Below are positions 1-9,744 of a DNA stretch of 64,000 nucleotides, in pieces. The first letter of the stretch is position 1. Each line of letters opens with the position of its first letter. The translations under genes and the position numbers were made by a program. The stretch spans positions 1,240,001-1,304,000 of the forward strand of contig NZ_AP031497.1 of the NCBI RefSeq assembly GCF_042853465.1, in the 5' to 3' direction. This DNA comes from Simiduia litorea. Its GTDB lineage: Bacteria > Pseudomonadota > Gammaproteobacteria > Pseudomonadales > Cellvibrionaceae. The notes under the pieces were generated by a model that searched no databases, was not told the DNA's origin, and saw only the letters and a program-made list of their open reading frames with translations.

Positions 1-524
1 TGGCGAACCGACGGTTGATGGATATAAAACTCGATCAAGCACTGGCCGAATGTAAGCGCAACAAATGTTGGGGTGCGCTGATATTTATGGATTTGGATTT
101 CTTTAAAAAACTCAATGATGCGCATGGTCATGCGGCTGGTGATCATCTGCTCGTGCAGGTGGCAGAACGACTAAAGCACCAGCTGCGCGAAGTGGATACC
201 TTGGTTCGCTATGGTGGCGATGAGTACATTGTGATTTTAAGTCAAATTGGTGAGACCGAAAAGCTAGCCAATGCGCAAGCGATGTTGGTGGCTGAAAAAT
301 TACGCGCGGAAATGGCCAAGCCCTTTTTCATTCAGACCTTTGAAAAGAAGCCAGATGCGACGGGAATCGAGTTTGAAAGCGGTGCCAGTTTTGGTGTTCA
401 GTTATTTAGTGGCGATCAGTTAGATCCTAGTACGATTCTGAATTTGGCCGATCGCGCCATGTATCAAGCAAAGCGCGCAGGTAGAAACTATGTGTCGTTT
501 GGCGGACAAGATAAAAAGCGCTAA
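1..524 (+). CDS. GGDEF-domain diguanylate cyclase, C-terminal part (5' truncated by window)
   Basis: This is the catalytic end of a diguanylate cyclase, which makes cyclic di-GMP from two GTP. The reading frame is open to the window edge, and the residues ANRRLMD before the first in-frame start match the usual beginning of a GGDEF domain, so the true start lies outside. The active-site loop reads GGDEY, an accepted variant. An RxxD inhibitory-site motif (REVD) sits five residues before it, as in product-inhibited cyclases. Any sensor domain would be upstream and cannot be seen. It converges on the NarX-type gene with a 16-bp gap. Confidence 0.9.
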   Translation, partial: ANRRLMDIKLDQALAECKRNKCWGALIFMDLDFFKKLNDAHGHAAGDHLLVQVAERLKHQLREVDTLVRYGGDEYIVILSQIGETEKLANAQAMLVAEKLRAEMAKPFFIQTFEKKPDATGIEFESGASFGVQLFSGDQLDPSTILNLADRAMYQAKRAGRNYVSFGGQDKKR

Positions 525-540
525 GTCATATCCATTTAAC

Positions 541-2382
541 TCAGCTAGCTTGCTTTAAATTGGCGTAGTCGGGTTTGAATTTAAAGGTAATCTTCGTGCC
601 TCTTCCCTCACCTTTACCTAGGTGAAATTCGCCGTTTAAACTTCGACTGCGTTCTTTCATAATGGCTAAGCCATAATGGTTAAGTTTTTCTGGAGCACTC
701 GGCAAGCCAATACCGTTGTCGCTAACCATGAGTAAAATGTGATCGTCGATAAGATGCACTAAATCAATGACGAGTTCTGTGCCCTTGGAATGGTGTAGCG
801 CATTTTGTGCAGCCTCGCGCACAATTTGCATGAGGTGAATTTCTTCCGCAGGCGTTAAGGGGATGTCAGTAAGCTTATAGTTCAAGCTAATATTCATCTC
901 CGAGCGCTCGCGCAATTGATTGACGGTTTGAATTAATGCGCCCTCTAGGCCGGAGCTATCGAGCTTTAACCTAAAGGTGGTTAATAGCTCGCGCAATTGA
1001 CGATAGGCGCTGGAAAGACCTTCTCGCAATTCATTCACAATCGGTTGTTGTTTGTCATACTCTTGTTTGTCGCAGGTTTTCTGCAGTCGAACCACCTGAA
1101 TTTTCAAATACGATAGTGCCTGAGCGAGGGAGTCGTGTAGCTCTCGTGCAATAACCGTGCGTTCATCGAGCGTGGCGACTTTTCGGTCTAAGGCTTTTTG
1201 ATCCGCCAGTGACAGCGCCAATGCAAGCTGGTCGGCGGTTGAGGTGATGAGTTGGTCAGCCCAATGGCTGTGGTCTAGTTTTAGCGGTTCACGCACGCTC
1301 AAAATACCGTATTGGCGGTCATCTCTACCGATATTGTACTGATATTCGAATGGGTCTTTATAGCAGCCACTAATCACTTCACTCTTGCATTCGGAGCAGC
1401 TTTTTTCACTGCAGTCGGGTGTGCCATTATTACCCACATGGTAGTAGGGTTGGCTGCCGTCTTGGGTGAAAAGACAGATGTCTATGTCGGCATGATCGAT
1501 CAGTTTGGCGAGTTCATTGATGATGGCTTTATGATCTACCGGTTGGTGATAGGCACTCATGATTTGACGCGATGTGCTCAGTAGAAACTCTAACGCTTTG
1601 GTTTGGCGTTTGAGGTCTTCAGTGCGCTTATCTACCCGCGCTTCTAGCTCTGCATAATTGGCCTGTATAGATTCACCCATCAGGTTAAAAATTTCCGCCA
1701 GTAACGCAAATTCATCTCGCCCCTCTAAATGCAACCGATGGCTCAAATTACCCTGTCGATATTTATCTGCAGCAGAGGTTAACTCTTTTAACGGTTTTTC
1801 AATGCGCTCCCGGGTAAAGTAAAAGGCGAGGCTACCGACACAAACAATGGTGAAAAAGCCAACGATTTGAATCAGCCTGAGCCGAATGATGCGCTCTTCA
1901 GCGCTCTGTTGAAACTCGCTCACCAATGCGTTTGTTAGCGCAATTTGTTGGTCTAGCGCGGGAATGAGTTGCGCGATAGCGGGGCGAACCTCGTCATAGG
2001 GCAGCGCCATTGCCCAGGCTAATTGCGGTTCAATAATGGTTTGCCAGTGTTGGCTGGCTTGTTCATAGCGACTTGAGACAGCCGCGGAGATGTCGGCATC
2101 TTTTAGGTGCACTAACAGTGGAAAGCGCCAGGTTTGCCGGAGCTCTTCTATTTGTCGCTGCGCGGATTGATCGTCATCTTGGCTGATGCTGAGTGCAATC
2201 CGGTAGGTCTGCATGCGCAGCGTGCCTGACAGGTTAATGGCTTGGGCATCTTTATCGCCGAGCTCGGTAATCCAGTAGGTGGTAAAGATTGATAACAGCG
2301 AAACGGCCATAATAGCCGCCAGCGACAGCGTGATGGTGTTCATCACACTTTGGCCAAACTGCCGCTTTAACCCTTCAATCAT
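541..2382 (-). CDS. narX: NarX-type nitrate/nitrite sensor histidine kinase
   Basis: Membrane sensor kinase of the NarX family, 613 aa. Visible in order: transmembrane segment about residues 17-38; a periplasmic region opening with a P-box-like stretch (SGTLRMQTYR, 52-61), the nitrate-binding signature; a second transmembrane segment about 168-190; HAMP; a central module with a cysteine cluster (C324, C329, C332, C340); the HisKA_3 phosphoacceptor (ARELHDSLAQ, H416); and a HATPase domain with an NxxxH-type N box. It is divergent from narGHJI, so the regulation is probably local. No narL-type response regulator is visible in the window; the partner may lie elsewhere. The family assignment is firm; the nitrate ligand is inferred from the P-box and context. 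Confidence 0.88.
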   Translation of the reverse strand: MIEGLKRQFGQSVMNTITLSLAAIMAVSLLSIFTTYWITELGDKDAQAINLSGTLRMQTYRIALSISQDDDQSAQRQIEELRQTWRFPLLVHLKDADISAAVSSRYEQASQHWQTIIEPQLAWAMALPYDEVRPAIAQLIPALDQQIALTNALVSEFQQSAEERIIRLRLIQIVGFFTIVCVGSLAFYFTRERIEKPLKELTSAADKYRQGNLSHRLHLEGRDEFALLAEIFNLMGESIQANYAELEARVDKRTEDLKRQTKALEFLLSTSRQIMSAYHQPVDHKAIINELAKLIDHADIDICLFTQDGSQPYYHVGNNGTPDCSEKSCSECKSEVISGCYKDPFEYQYNIGRDDRQYGILSVREPLKLDHSHWADQLITSTADQLALALSLADQKALDRKVATLDERTVIARELHDSLAQALSYLKIQVVRLQKTCDKQEYDKQQPIVNELREGLSSAYRQLRELLTTFRLKLDSSGLEGALIQTVNQLRERSEMNISLNYKLTDIPLTPAEEIHLMQIVREAAQNALHHSKGTELVIDLVHLIDDHILLMVSDNGIGLPSAPEKLNHYGLAIMKERSRSLNGEFHLGKGEGRGTKITFKFKPDYANLKQAS

Positions 2383-2476
2383 TGTCTACCCCCAAAATTC
2401 CACATGCTGGCCGCGAACCCAGCTTTCCATCATTTTTCTTGGCCTACCCAATGAAATCAAGGGGCTTGCCGGCATC

Positions 2477-2583
2477 GCAACTACCACCTTGGTGGTAGTT
2501 GCTCTATTTAACACTGGGAGCACCGGATTTTGTCTTGATCTGAGTCAACAACCGCGCAGACCGCAGTATTTACAGTGGTCACA
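2477..2583 (+). promoter_or_regulatory. narG promoter region: NarL-type 7-2-7 palindrome, FNR/ANR box, -10
   Basis: A near-perfect palindrome with 12-bp arms and a 2-nt centre spans 2477-2502. Its core, TACCACC-TT-GGTGGTA (2482-2497), has the 7-2-7 spacing of NarL/NarP sites. TTGATCTGAGTCAA at 2535-2548 matches the FNR/ANR consensus TTGAT-N4-ATCAA except at one base. A TATTTA hexamer at 2567-2572 sits where a class II FNR promoter would place its -10, giving a transcript start near 2583. Together these suggest anaerobic activation plus nitrate control. The motifs are read by eye. Confidence 0.65.
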
Positions 2584-2640
2584 TCTGGGCATTCCTTCCA
2601 GTAGCAATTAGCGTCCAGCCAAATGGTGAGGAAATACATA

Positions 2641-5600
2641 ATGAGTCAATTTTTAGATAAGCTGCGTTTTTTCCAGGCGAAGAAGCAAGCTTTTAGCGGC
2701 GATCACGGCGTAACCACCGAGGAAAATCGCGATTGGGAAGACGGATATCGTCGTCGCTGGCAGCACGATAAAGTTGTGCGCTCCACTCACGGTGTGAACT
2801 GTACCGGCTCTTGTAGCTGGAAGATTTACGTCAAGGACGGCTTAGTCACTTGGGAAACCCAGCAAACGGATTACCCGCGCACTCGCCCAGATTTGCCCAA
2901 CCACGAGCCACGCGGCTGCCCACGGGGCGCCAGCTACTCCTGGTATATCTATTCTGCCAACCGCTTGAAGTACCCCAAAGTGCGCAAGGCGTTGTTGAAA
3001 TTGTGGCGCGATGCGCGCGCAAGCTATTCAGACCCCGTAAAAGCGTGGGAGTCGATCGTTAACGACCCCGTGAAAGCCAAGAGCTATAAAACCAAGCGCG
3101 GCATGGGTGGCTTGGTGCGCTCCGATTGGCGCGAAGTGAATGAAATGATCGCCGCGGCCAACGTGTATACCGCGAAAAAATACGGCCCTGATCGCATCAC
3201 CGGTTTCTCGCCCATCCCTGCCATGTCCATGGTGTCTTACGCCGCTGGTGCCCGTTACTTGAGCTTGATTGGCGGTAACTGCTTATCTTTCTACGATTGG
3301 TATTGCGATTTACCCCCAGCGTCGCCACAAATTTGGGGCGAGCAAACCGACGTTCCGGAATCGGCAGACTGGTACAACTCTGGCTATATCATTGCCTGGG
3401 GTTCAAACGTACCGCAAACACGTACGCCTGATGCTCACTTCTTTACTGAAGTACGTTACAAAGGCACTAAAACAGTTTCGGTTACCCCAGATTATTCGGA
3501 AGTTGCAAAGCTTACCGATGAGTGGATTCCCGCCAAGCAGGGTACCGATGCGGCCGTGGCCATGTCTATGGGCCATGTGATTTTGCGCGAGTTCCACGTG
3601 GATAAACCCAGCGACTACTTCAAAGAGTATGTGCGCTCCACTACCGATTTCCCTTATCTGGTAAAACTCGAAGCCTGTGACAATGGCTTGCAGCAGGGCG
3701 CCTTCTTGCGCGCCTCAGATCTAGCCGGCAACCATGGTCAAGAAAATAACCCAGAGTGGAAAACCATTGCGCTAAATGAAACCAATGGCGAGCTGGTATC
3801 GCCTAATGGTTCTATCGGTTATCGCTGGGGCGAGCCATCGGCGAAAGAAGGCAAGGGCAAGTGGAACATCGAGCAGAAAGACGGTAAGTCTGGCGCCGAG
3901 GTTAAGCTCACCCTGTCGCTAAAAGAAACGGCCGATCAAGTTGTGGATGTGGCTTTCCCGTATTTCGGTGCCGCAGAGCACGAATACAAGTATTTCGATC
4001 ACACCGATCACGATCCCATTCAGCAGCGTAAAGTACCCGTTAAAAAGGTTACCTTGGCCGATGGTTCAGAGGTGCTGGTTGCCACTGTGTACGATTTAAC
4101 CTTGGCCAATTACGGTGTAGATAACGGCTACGACTGCCCGAATTCGGCGAAAAACTTCGACGAAAACATTCCGTACACGCCAGCATGGCAGGAAAAAATT
4201 ACCGGTGTACCGCGCGCGCAAATTATCAAAATTGCGCGCGAGTTTGCCGATAACGCGCACAAAACCCGCGGTCGCTCCATGATCATTATCGGTGCGGCTA
4301 TGAACCACTGGTACAACATGGACATGAACTACCGCGGCGTCATCAATATGCTGATGATGTGTGGTTGTATCGGCCAGTCTGGTGGCGGCTGGGCGCACTA
4401 TGTGGGTCAGGAAAAACTGCGTCCACAGTGTGGCTGGTTGCCTTTAGCCTTCGGTTTAGATTGGCAGCGTCCGCCGCGCCAAATGAACGGCACCTCATTT
4501 TTTTACAATCACGCCGATCAATGGCGCTATGAAAAATTAGACATGGCGGAAGTGATATCGCCACTGGCTAATAAAGAAAAATGGACCGCTTCTATCATCG
4601 ATTTCAACACCCGCGCCGAGCGCATGGGTTGGTTGCCGTCGGCACCGCAGTTGGGTATGAATCCGCTTGAGTTATGCAAGCGCGCCGAAGCCATGGGCAT
4701 GGACCCGAAAGACTACGCGGTAAAAATGTTGAAAGAGGGCGAGTTAAAATTTGCCTGTGAAGACCCAGATAACCCACAGAACTTCCCGCGCAATATGTTC
4801 ATTTGGCGTTCGAACTTACTCGGTTCTTCGGGTAAAGGCCACGAGTACATGTTGCGCCATCTGCTGGGCACCAAGCATGGCCTGATGGGCAAGGACTTGG
4901 GCGAGTCGGGCGAGAAGAAGCCGCAAGATGTGACCTGGCACGACGAGGCGCCGGAGGGCAAAATCGATTTGCTGGTGACACTGGACTTCCGCATGTCCAC
5001 CACTTGCTTGTATTCCGATATCGTTTTGCCAACCGCCACTTGGTATGAAAAAGACGATATGAATACCTCGGACATGCATCCGTTTATTCACCCCTTGTCG
5101 AAAGCCGTAGACCCAGTGTGGGAGTCGCGTTCGGATTGGGATATTTTCAAAGGCATCGCCAAGCGCTTCAGTGAATTGACTGACGGTCACTTAGGCGTGG
5201 AAAAAGATTTAGTCACAATTCCAATGCAACACGATACACCCGGTGAATTGGCGCAACCAAAAGGTGTTAAAGCCTGGTGGAAAAATGAGTGTGAGCTCAT
5301 TCCTGGAAAAACTGCGCCTAACATGGTTGTGGTTGAAAGGGACTACCCGAATACTTACAAGCGCTTTACCTCGCTCGGCCCCTTGTTGGAGAAGTTAGGT
5401 AACGGCGGTAAGGGCATCAATTGGAATACCGATGCCGAAGTGAAATTCCTAGGTGAGCTGAACTATGTGCACACGGAAGAAGGCGCGCATAAAGGCCGGC
5501 CAAAAATTGAGTCTGCCATTGATGCGGCCGAAGTGATTTTATCGTTGGCGCCAGAAACCAACGGTCAGGTTGCGGTTAAAGCTTGGGAAGCTCTCGGTGC

Positions 5601-6399
5601 TATCACCGGTCGCGACCACACCCATTTGGCCAAGCCAAAAGAAGACGAAAAAATTCGCTTCCGCGATATTCAAGCGCAGCCGCGCAAGATTATCAGCTCG
5701 CCCACTTGGTCGGGTTTGGAAGATGAGCATGTGTCTTACAACGCCGGTTACACCAATGTACACGAGTTAATTCCATGGCGCACCGTTACTGGCCGTCAGC
5801 AGTTCTATCAAGATCACGAGTGGATGTGTGATTTTGGTGAGCAGCATTGCACCTACAAACCGCCAATCAACACAAAAACTATTGAGCCGCTATTGGGTAA
5901 AAAATCCAACGGTAATCACGAGTTGGTTTTGAACTGGATTACACCGCACCAGAAGTGGGGTATTCACTCAACTTACTCAGATAATCTGCTGATGCTCACC
6001 TTGTCGCGTGGTGGCCCGATTGTGTGGCTCAGCGAAGTGGATGCCAAGAAGGCCGACATCGTTGATAACGATTGGATTGAAATCTTTAACGTTAACGGTG
6101 CCATCAGTGCCCGTGCAGTGGTATCCCAGCGTGTGCCTGAAGGTATGAGCATGATGTACCACGCACAAGAGCGCATTGTGAACGTACCCGGCGCTGAAAC
6201 CACGAAAACCCGTGGCGGTATTCACAACTCGGTAACCAGAGCAGTGATGAAACCCACCCACATGATTGGTGGTTATGCACAGCAGTCTTACGGTTTTAAC
6301 TATTACGGCACCGTAGGCTGTAATCGAGATGAATTTGTGATCGTTCGTAAGATGGACAAGGTCGATTGGCTGGACGAGCCCCAAGCAGGTGGAGTGTAA
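2641..6399 (+). CDS. narG: Respiratory nitrate reductase alpha subunit
   Basis: Catalytic Mo-bisMGD subunit of the membrane-bound cytoplasm-facing nitrate reductase, which reduces nitrate to nitrite with quinol electrons. At 1252 aa it has the usual NarG length. The FS0 [4Fe-4S] ligands H50, C54, C58 and C93 are present, and the motif YCDLPPASPQIWGEQTDVPE carries the aspartate that coordinates molybdenum in known NarG. The ATG at 2641 is chosen over an upstream in-frame start because it has a GAGGA ribosome site 8 nt away and gives the family N-terminus. First gene of narGHJI. No narK transporter precedes it. Confidence 0.97.
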   Translation: MSQFLDKLRFFQAKKQAFSGDHGVTTEENRDWEDGYRRRWQHDKVVRSTHGVNCTGSCSWKIYVKDGLVTWETQQTDYPRTRPDLPNHEPRGCPRGASYSWYIYSANRLKYPKVRKALLKLWRDARASYSDPVKAWESIVNDPVKAKSYKTKRGMGGLVRSDWREVNEMIAAANVYTAKKYGPDRITGFSPIPAMSMVSYAAGARYLSLIGGNCLSFYDWYCDLPPASPQIWGEQTDVPESADWYNSGYIIAWGSNVPQTRTPDAHFFTEVRYKGTKTVSVTPDYSEVAKLTDEWIPAKQGTDAAVAMSMGHVILREFHVDKPSDYFKEYVRSTTDFPYLVKLEACDNGLQQGAFLRASDLAGNHGQENNPEWKTIALNETNGELVSPNGSIGYRWGEPSAKEGKGKWNIEQKDGKSGAEVKLTLSLKETADQVVDVAFPYFGAAEHEYKYFDHTDHDPIQQRKVPVKKVTLADGSEVLVATVYDLTLANYGVDNGYDCPNSAKNFDENIPYTPAWQEKITGVPRAQIIKIAREFADNAHKTRGRSMIIIGAAMNHWYNMDMNYRGVINMLMMCGCIGQSGGGWAHYVGQEKLRPQCGWLPLAFGLDWQRPPRQMNGTSFFYNHADQWRYEKLDMAEVISPLANKEKWTASIIDFNTRAERMGWLPSAPQLGMNPLELCKRAEAMGMDPKDYAVKMLKEGELKFACEDPDNPQNFPRNMFIWRSNLLGSSGKGHEYMLRHLLGTKHGLMGKDLGESGEKKPQDVTWHDEAPEGKIDLLVTLDFRMSTTCLYSDIVLPTATWYEKDDMNTSDMHPFIHPLSKAVDPVWESRSDWDIFKGIAKRFSELTDGHLGVEKDLVTIPMQHDTPGELAQPKGVKAWWKNECELIPGKTAPNMVVVERDYPNTYKRFTSLGPLLEKLGNGGKGINWNTDAEVKFLGELNYVHTEEGAHKGRPKIESAIDAAEVILSLAPETNGQVAVKAWEALGAITGRDHTHLAKPKEDEKIRFRDIQAQPRKIISSPTWSGLEDEHVSYNAGYTNVHELIPWRTVTGRQQFYQDHEWMCDFGEQHCTYKPPINTKTIEPLLGKKSNGNHELVLNWITPHQKWGIHSTYSDNLLMLTLSRGGPIVWLSEVDAKKADIVDNDWIEIFNVNGAISARAVVSQRVPEGMSMMYHAQERIVNVPGAETTKTRGGIHNSVTRAVMKPTHMIGGYAQQSYGFNYYGTVGCNRDEFVIVRKMDKVDWLDEPQAGGV

Positions 6400-6403
6400 G
6401 CAA

Positions 6404-7945
6404 ATGAAAATACGTGCACAGATAGGCATGGTGTTAAATCTAGACAAGTGTATTGGTTGTCATACTTGCTCCATTACTTGTAAAAACGTGTGGACCAGCC
6501 GCGATGGTATGGAATACGCCTGGTTCAACAACGTTGAAACCAAACCTGGCATTGGCTTCCCGAAAGAGTGGGAAAACCAAGACAAGTGGAATGGCGGTTG
6601 GGTGCGCAACAAAAACGGCAAACTCACACCTAAGCAGGGCGGAAAGTTACGCCTGTTGGCCAATATTTTTGCCAACCCCGATTTGCCAGAAATTGACGAT
6701 TATTACGAGCCCTTTGATTTTGACTACGAGCATTTACACAATGCGCCTGAGTCAAAGCATCAGCCCGTAGCGCGTCCGCGTTCGCTGATCACTGGCCAGC
6801 GCATGGAAAAAATTAATTGGGGCCCGAACTGGGAAGAGATTCTCGGCACCGAATTCTCCAAGCGTAAAGCCGATGTGAACTTCAACGACGTGGTGCAAAA
6901 AGACATCTACGGTCAATTTGAAAAGACCTTCATGATGTACTTGCCGCGCTTGTGCGAACACTGTTTGAACCCAGCCTGTGTAGCCAGCTGCCCCAGTGGT
7001 GCCATCTACAAGCGCGAAGAAGACGGCATTGTACTGATCGACCAAGATAAGTGCCGCGGTTGGCGCATGTGTGTGTCGGGCTGCCCGTACAAGAAAATTT
7101 ACTACAACTGGAAAACCGGAAAATCTGAAAAATGTATTTTCTGTTATCCACGTATTGAAGCTGGCCAGCCAACCGTCTGCTCCGAAACCTGCGTAGGTCG
7201 CATTCGTTATCTTGGCGTGTTGCTTTATGACGCCGATAAAATTGAAGCGGCGGCGAGCGTTGAGTTGGAAAAAGATTTGTACCAAGCACAGTTGGATTTG
7301 TTTCTCGATCCAAATGACCCTGCCGTACAAGCAGCCGCCCGCGCCGAAGGTATTCCCGAGGCTTGGTTGGAAGCCGCACAACATTCACCCGTGTACAAAA
7401 TGGCCATGGATTGGAAAGTGGCTCTGCCATTGCATCCAGAGTATCGCACCCTGCCAATGGTTTGGTATGTACCGCCTTTGTCGCCTATTCAAAACGCGGC
7501 AGAAGCCGGCCACATCGGTATGGATGGTGTGATTCCAGATCTGAAGTCACTGCGCATTCCCGTGCGCTACTTGGCCAACCTGTTAACTGCAGGCGACGAA
7601 GCGCCAGTGCTTAATGCCTTAGAGCGCATGTTAGCCATGCGTGCCTTCAAGCGCTCGCAACAAGTGGAAGGCGAAGTGGATATGGCGGTGCTGCAAAAAG
7701 TAGGCTTGACCGCATTGCAAGTGGAAGACATGTACCGCTACATGGCGATTGCAAATTACGAAGATCGCTTCGTGATTCCAACCAGCCACAAATCTTATGC
7801 GGAAGAGGCCTACAGCATGAAGTCCAGTTGTGGCTTTAGCTTCGGCAACGGTTGTAGCGATGGCAATAACGACGTCAATATATTCGGTGGCAAAAAACAA
7901 ACCAATCGCGACATTATCGCCGTTAGCACTTGGGAGGCAGAGTAA
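6404..7945 (+). CDS. narH: Respiratory nitrate reductase beta subunit
   Basis: Iron-sulfur electron-transfer subunit that passes electrons from NarI haem to NarG. Four cysteine clusters are visible: the N-terminal C16-x2-C19-x2-C22-x3-C26, then LCEHCLNPACVASC, then CRGWRMCVSGC, where the tryptophan replaces a cysteine as expected for the [3Fe-4S] cluster, then CIFC with later partners. The start at 6404 gives the canonical MKIRAQIGMVLNLDKC N-terminus. It follows narG by 4 bp and its stop overlaps the narJ start (TAATG), indicating translational coupling. Confidence 0.97.
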   Translation: MKIRAQIGMVLNLDKCIGCHTCSITCKNVWTSRDGMEYAWFNNVETKPGIGFPKEWENQDKWNGGWVRNKNGKLTPKQGGKLRLLANIFANPDLPEIDDYYEPFDFDYEHLHNAPESKHQPVARPRSLITGQRMEKINWGPNWEEILGTEFSKRKADVNFNDVVQKDIYGQFEKTFMMYLPRLCEHCLNPACVASCPSGAIYKREEDGIVLIDQDKCRGWRMCVSGCPYKKIYYNWKTGKSEKCIFCYPRIEAGQPTVCSETCVGRIRYLGVLLYDADKIEAAASVELEKDLYQAQLDLFLDPNDPAVQAAARAEGIPEAWLEAAQHSPVYKMAMDWKVALPLHPEYRTLPMVWYVPPLSPIQNAAEAGHIGMDGVIPDLKSLRIPVRYLANLLTAGDEAPVLNALERMLAMRAFKRSQQVEGEVDMAVLQKVGLTALQVEDMYRYMAIANYEDRFVIPTSHKSYAEEAYSMKSSCGFSFGNGCSDGNNDVNIFGGKKQTNRDIIAVSTWEAE

Positions 7946-8688
7946 TGGAAATGTTACGTATCCTCTCAAGGCTGTTGGACTATCCAACAGCTGATATTGG
8001 CAACTATCAGGCCGAGGTGCTCGGCCTGATTGAAAATGCGCCAATGAAAGACAAACTGCGTCAAAAAATGGTGCAGTTTGTGAAAACGCGAACCGCGATG
8101 GACTTGTTAGATTGGCAAGCTGAATACGATGGCATGTTCGAGCGCGGTCGCTCCTTAGGGCTATGGTTATTTGAACATGTACACGGTGAATCGCGCGATC
8201 GCGGTCAAGCCATGGTAGATCTCGTGGCTCTATATCGTCAGGCTGGCTTAGAAATAAGCCAGCACGAATTGCCAGACTACATACCACTGTTCTTAGAGTT
8301 CTTGGCAACCCAAGGCGATGATAATGCCCGCGGTTGGCTAGTGGATATGGAGCACATTCTCGCCCTGCTACAAGTTCGCTTGGAGAAACGCGAAAGTGAT
8401 TATGCCGTTCTGTTCGAAGCATTACTGGATATCGCTAACAGCAAGGTTAGCTTAAAAGAAGTGCGCGAACGCATCGCAGCAGAAAAGCGCGATGACACGA
8501 AAGCGGCTATCGATAAAGAATGGGAAGAAGAGGAAGTCACCTTTGGTGCCGAGTCTTTAGAGAAAAGCTGTGACAGCGCCGCGAGACGCCCGAGCGAATC
8601 TCAGCGTCGCGATTTAGACGTGCCACTGAATTGGGTAGGTTTCAATGATGCAACTGAAAAACCAGCATCGGCCTTAGAGAGGAATTAA
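7945..8688 (+). CDS. narJ: Nitrate reductase assembly chaperone
   Basis: System-specific chaperone needed to insert the molybdenum cofactor into NarG and to attach NarGH to NarI; it is not part of the final enzyme. At 247 aa, with the N-terminal LRILSRLLDYP and central LPDYIPLFLEFLA motifs of the NarJ/TorD family, it fits well. The start overlaps the narH stop (TAATG) and is preceded by a GGGAGG ribosome site. The last 60 residues are charged and poorly conserved, as is common in the family. Confidence 0.95.
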   Translation: MEMLRILSRLLDYPTADIGNYQAEVLGLIENAPMKDKLRQKMVQFVKTRTAMDLLDWQAEYDGMFERGRSLGLWLFEHVHGESRDRGQAMVDLVALYRQAGLEISQHELPDYIPLFLEFLATQGDDNARGWLVDMEHILALLQVRLEKRESDYAVLFEALLDIANSKVSLKEVRERIAAEKRDDTKAAIDKEWEEEEVTFGAESLEKSCDSAARRPSESQRRDLDVPLNWVGFNDATEKPASALERN

Positions 8689-9362
8689 TGATGAATCATT
8701 TCTTGTTTGGTGTTTACCCCTATATTGCGTTTGCTGTATTTTTTCTTGGTAGCTTGGCGCGTTATGACCGCGATCAGTACACCTGGAAAACTGGCTCTAG
8801 CCAGCTGTTAGAAAGTAAACAGCTGCGCAAAGGCTCTGCGGCATTTCACGTAGGTATCATCGCCATTTTATGCGGTCATTTTGTTGGATTGTTAACGCCT
8901 AATGCGGTGTGGCATGCCCTTGGCGTTTCGGCCAGTTTCAAGCAAATGGTGGCCATGGGTGTGGGTGGTTTCTTTGGTTTAATCTGTTTGTACGGCATGG
9001 TTATTTTGATTAAACGCCGCTTAACCAACGACCGTGTACGCGCGACAACAACAACCATGGATCTCACCATCTTATTGCTGTTGTTCGCACAGTTGGTGCT
9101 TGGCCTGCTATCTATTTTCGTGTCATCCGGCCATATGGACGGTGCTGAAATGTTGAAGCTAATGGCCTGGGCGCAAAATATTGTGATCCTAGATGCCGCC
9201 CACGCGGCGGAGCAAATGGTTGATGTGCACTGGATTTTTAAAATGCACATCACCTTGGGTATGACATTGTTTGTGCTCTTTCCGTTCTCGCGGTTGGTGC
9301 ATGTTTGGAGTGTGCCGGTGAAGTATTTTACCCGTAACTACCAAATAGTCCGCGCCAAATGA
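8688..9362 (+). CDS. narI: Nitrate reductase gamma subunit (cytochrome b)
   Basis: Membrane dihaem cytochrome b that oxidises quinol and anchors NarGH. It is 224 aa with five hydrophobic segments. Candidate haem-ligand histidines are in HVGIIAILCGH near residues 55-65 and in the C-terminal HWIFKMHITLG...RLVHVW region. A second ATG follows directly at 8691 and could also be used; the first overlaps the narJ stop. It closes the nar operon; palindromic repeat elements begin immediately after the stop. Confidence 0.95.
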   Translation: MMNHFLFGVYPYIAFAVFFLGSLARYDRDQYTWKTGSSQLLESKQLRKGSAAFHVGIIAILCGHFVGLLTPNAVWHALGVSASFKQMVAMGVGGFFGLICLYGMVILIKRRLTNDRVRATTTTMDLTILLLLFAQLVLGLLSIFVSSGHMDGAEMLKLMAWAQNIVILDAAHAAEQMVDVHWIFKMHITLGMTLFVLFPFSRLVHVWSVPVKYFTRNYQIVRAK

Positions 9363-9363
9363 C

Positions 9364-9482
9364 GGACCTTCGTCTTTTACGCTAGGGCGGCGTTGGATCA
9401 GTGCTCGATCGGTCATGTACTTTATGTACACTCCCTCACTGCGCGCTGATCCGCCTTGCCCTAACGCAAAATCCAAAGGTCC
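9364..9482. repeat. Palindromic repeat element, copy 1
   Basis: Imperfect inverted repeat of about 119 bp beginning just after the narI stop. The left arm (GGACCTTCGTCTTTT...GGATCAGTGC) is complementary to the right arm (GCGCTGATCC...CCAAAGGTCC), so a transcript could fold into a stem of about 40 bp with a loop containing ATGTACTTTATGTACA. Two longer relatives follow. A T-rich tract comes after it, so it may also act as the narGHJI terminator. No protein is credible here. Confidence 0.8.
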
Positions 9483-9532
9483 TTCTCGAGCCTTTTTGTT
9501 TTTAGGGGCGACGGAATCAGTGCTTATGTTCA

Positions 9533-9659
9533 GGACCTCGGTGCCCCTTGAGGGTATGCCAAAGAACGACGGGATCAGTGCTCGATCGGTCATGTACTCA
9601 ATGTACACTCCCTCACTGCGCGCTGATCCGCCTTGCCCTAGCGCAAAATCCAAAGGTCC
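9533..9659. repeat. Palindromic repeat element, copy 2
   Basis: 127-bp relative of the element at 9364, sharing about 85 bp of near-identical core from GGATCAGTGCTCGATCGG to CCAAAGGTCC. Its left arm carries an extra block, CCCCTTGAGGGTATGCC, shared with copy 3 but not copy 1. It is bounded by GGACCT and AGGTCC. Confidence 0.8.
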
Positions 9660-9744
9660 TTCTCGGGCCTTTCTTTTTTTGGGCGGCGTGACGTGCAGGG
9701 ACCTAGGTGCCGCTCGACGGTCAGCACTAATGTCATGATGGCAT

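Noticed and set aside
6752..7384. 210-codon open frame on the minus strand inside narH
   Set aside because: Antisense shadow of conserved narH codons; no recognisable protein motif.
7631..8422. 263-codon open frame on the minus strand across narH/narJ
   Set aside because: It lies fully antisense to two well-supported genes, has no ribosome site, and its protein is low in complexity and rich in His/Arg/Cys as expected from antisense of GC-rich codons.
9189..9738. Open frames of 100-150 codons across the palindromic repeats on both strands
   Set aside because: They are produced by the repeat elements themselves; the same peptide words recur at each copy and on both strands, which is not protein-like conservation.
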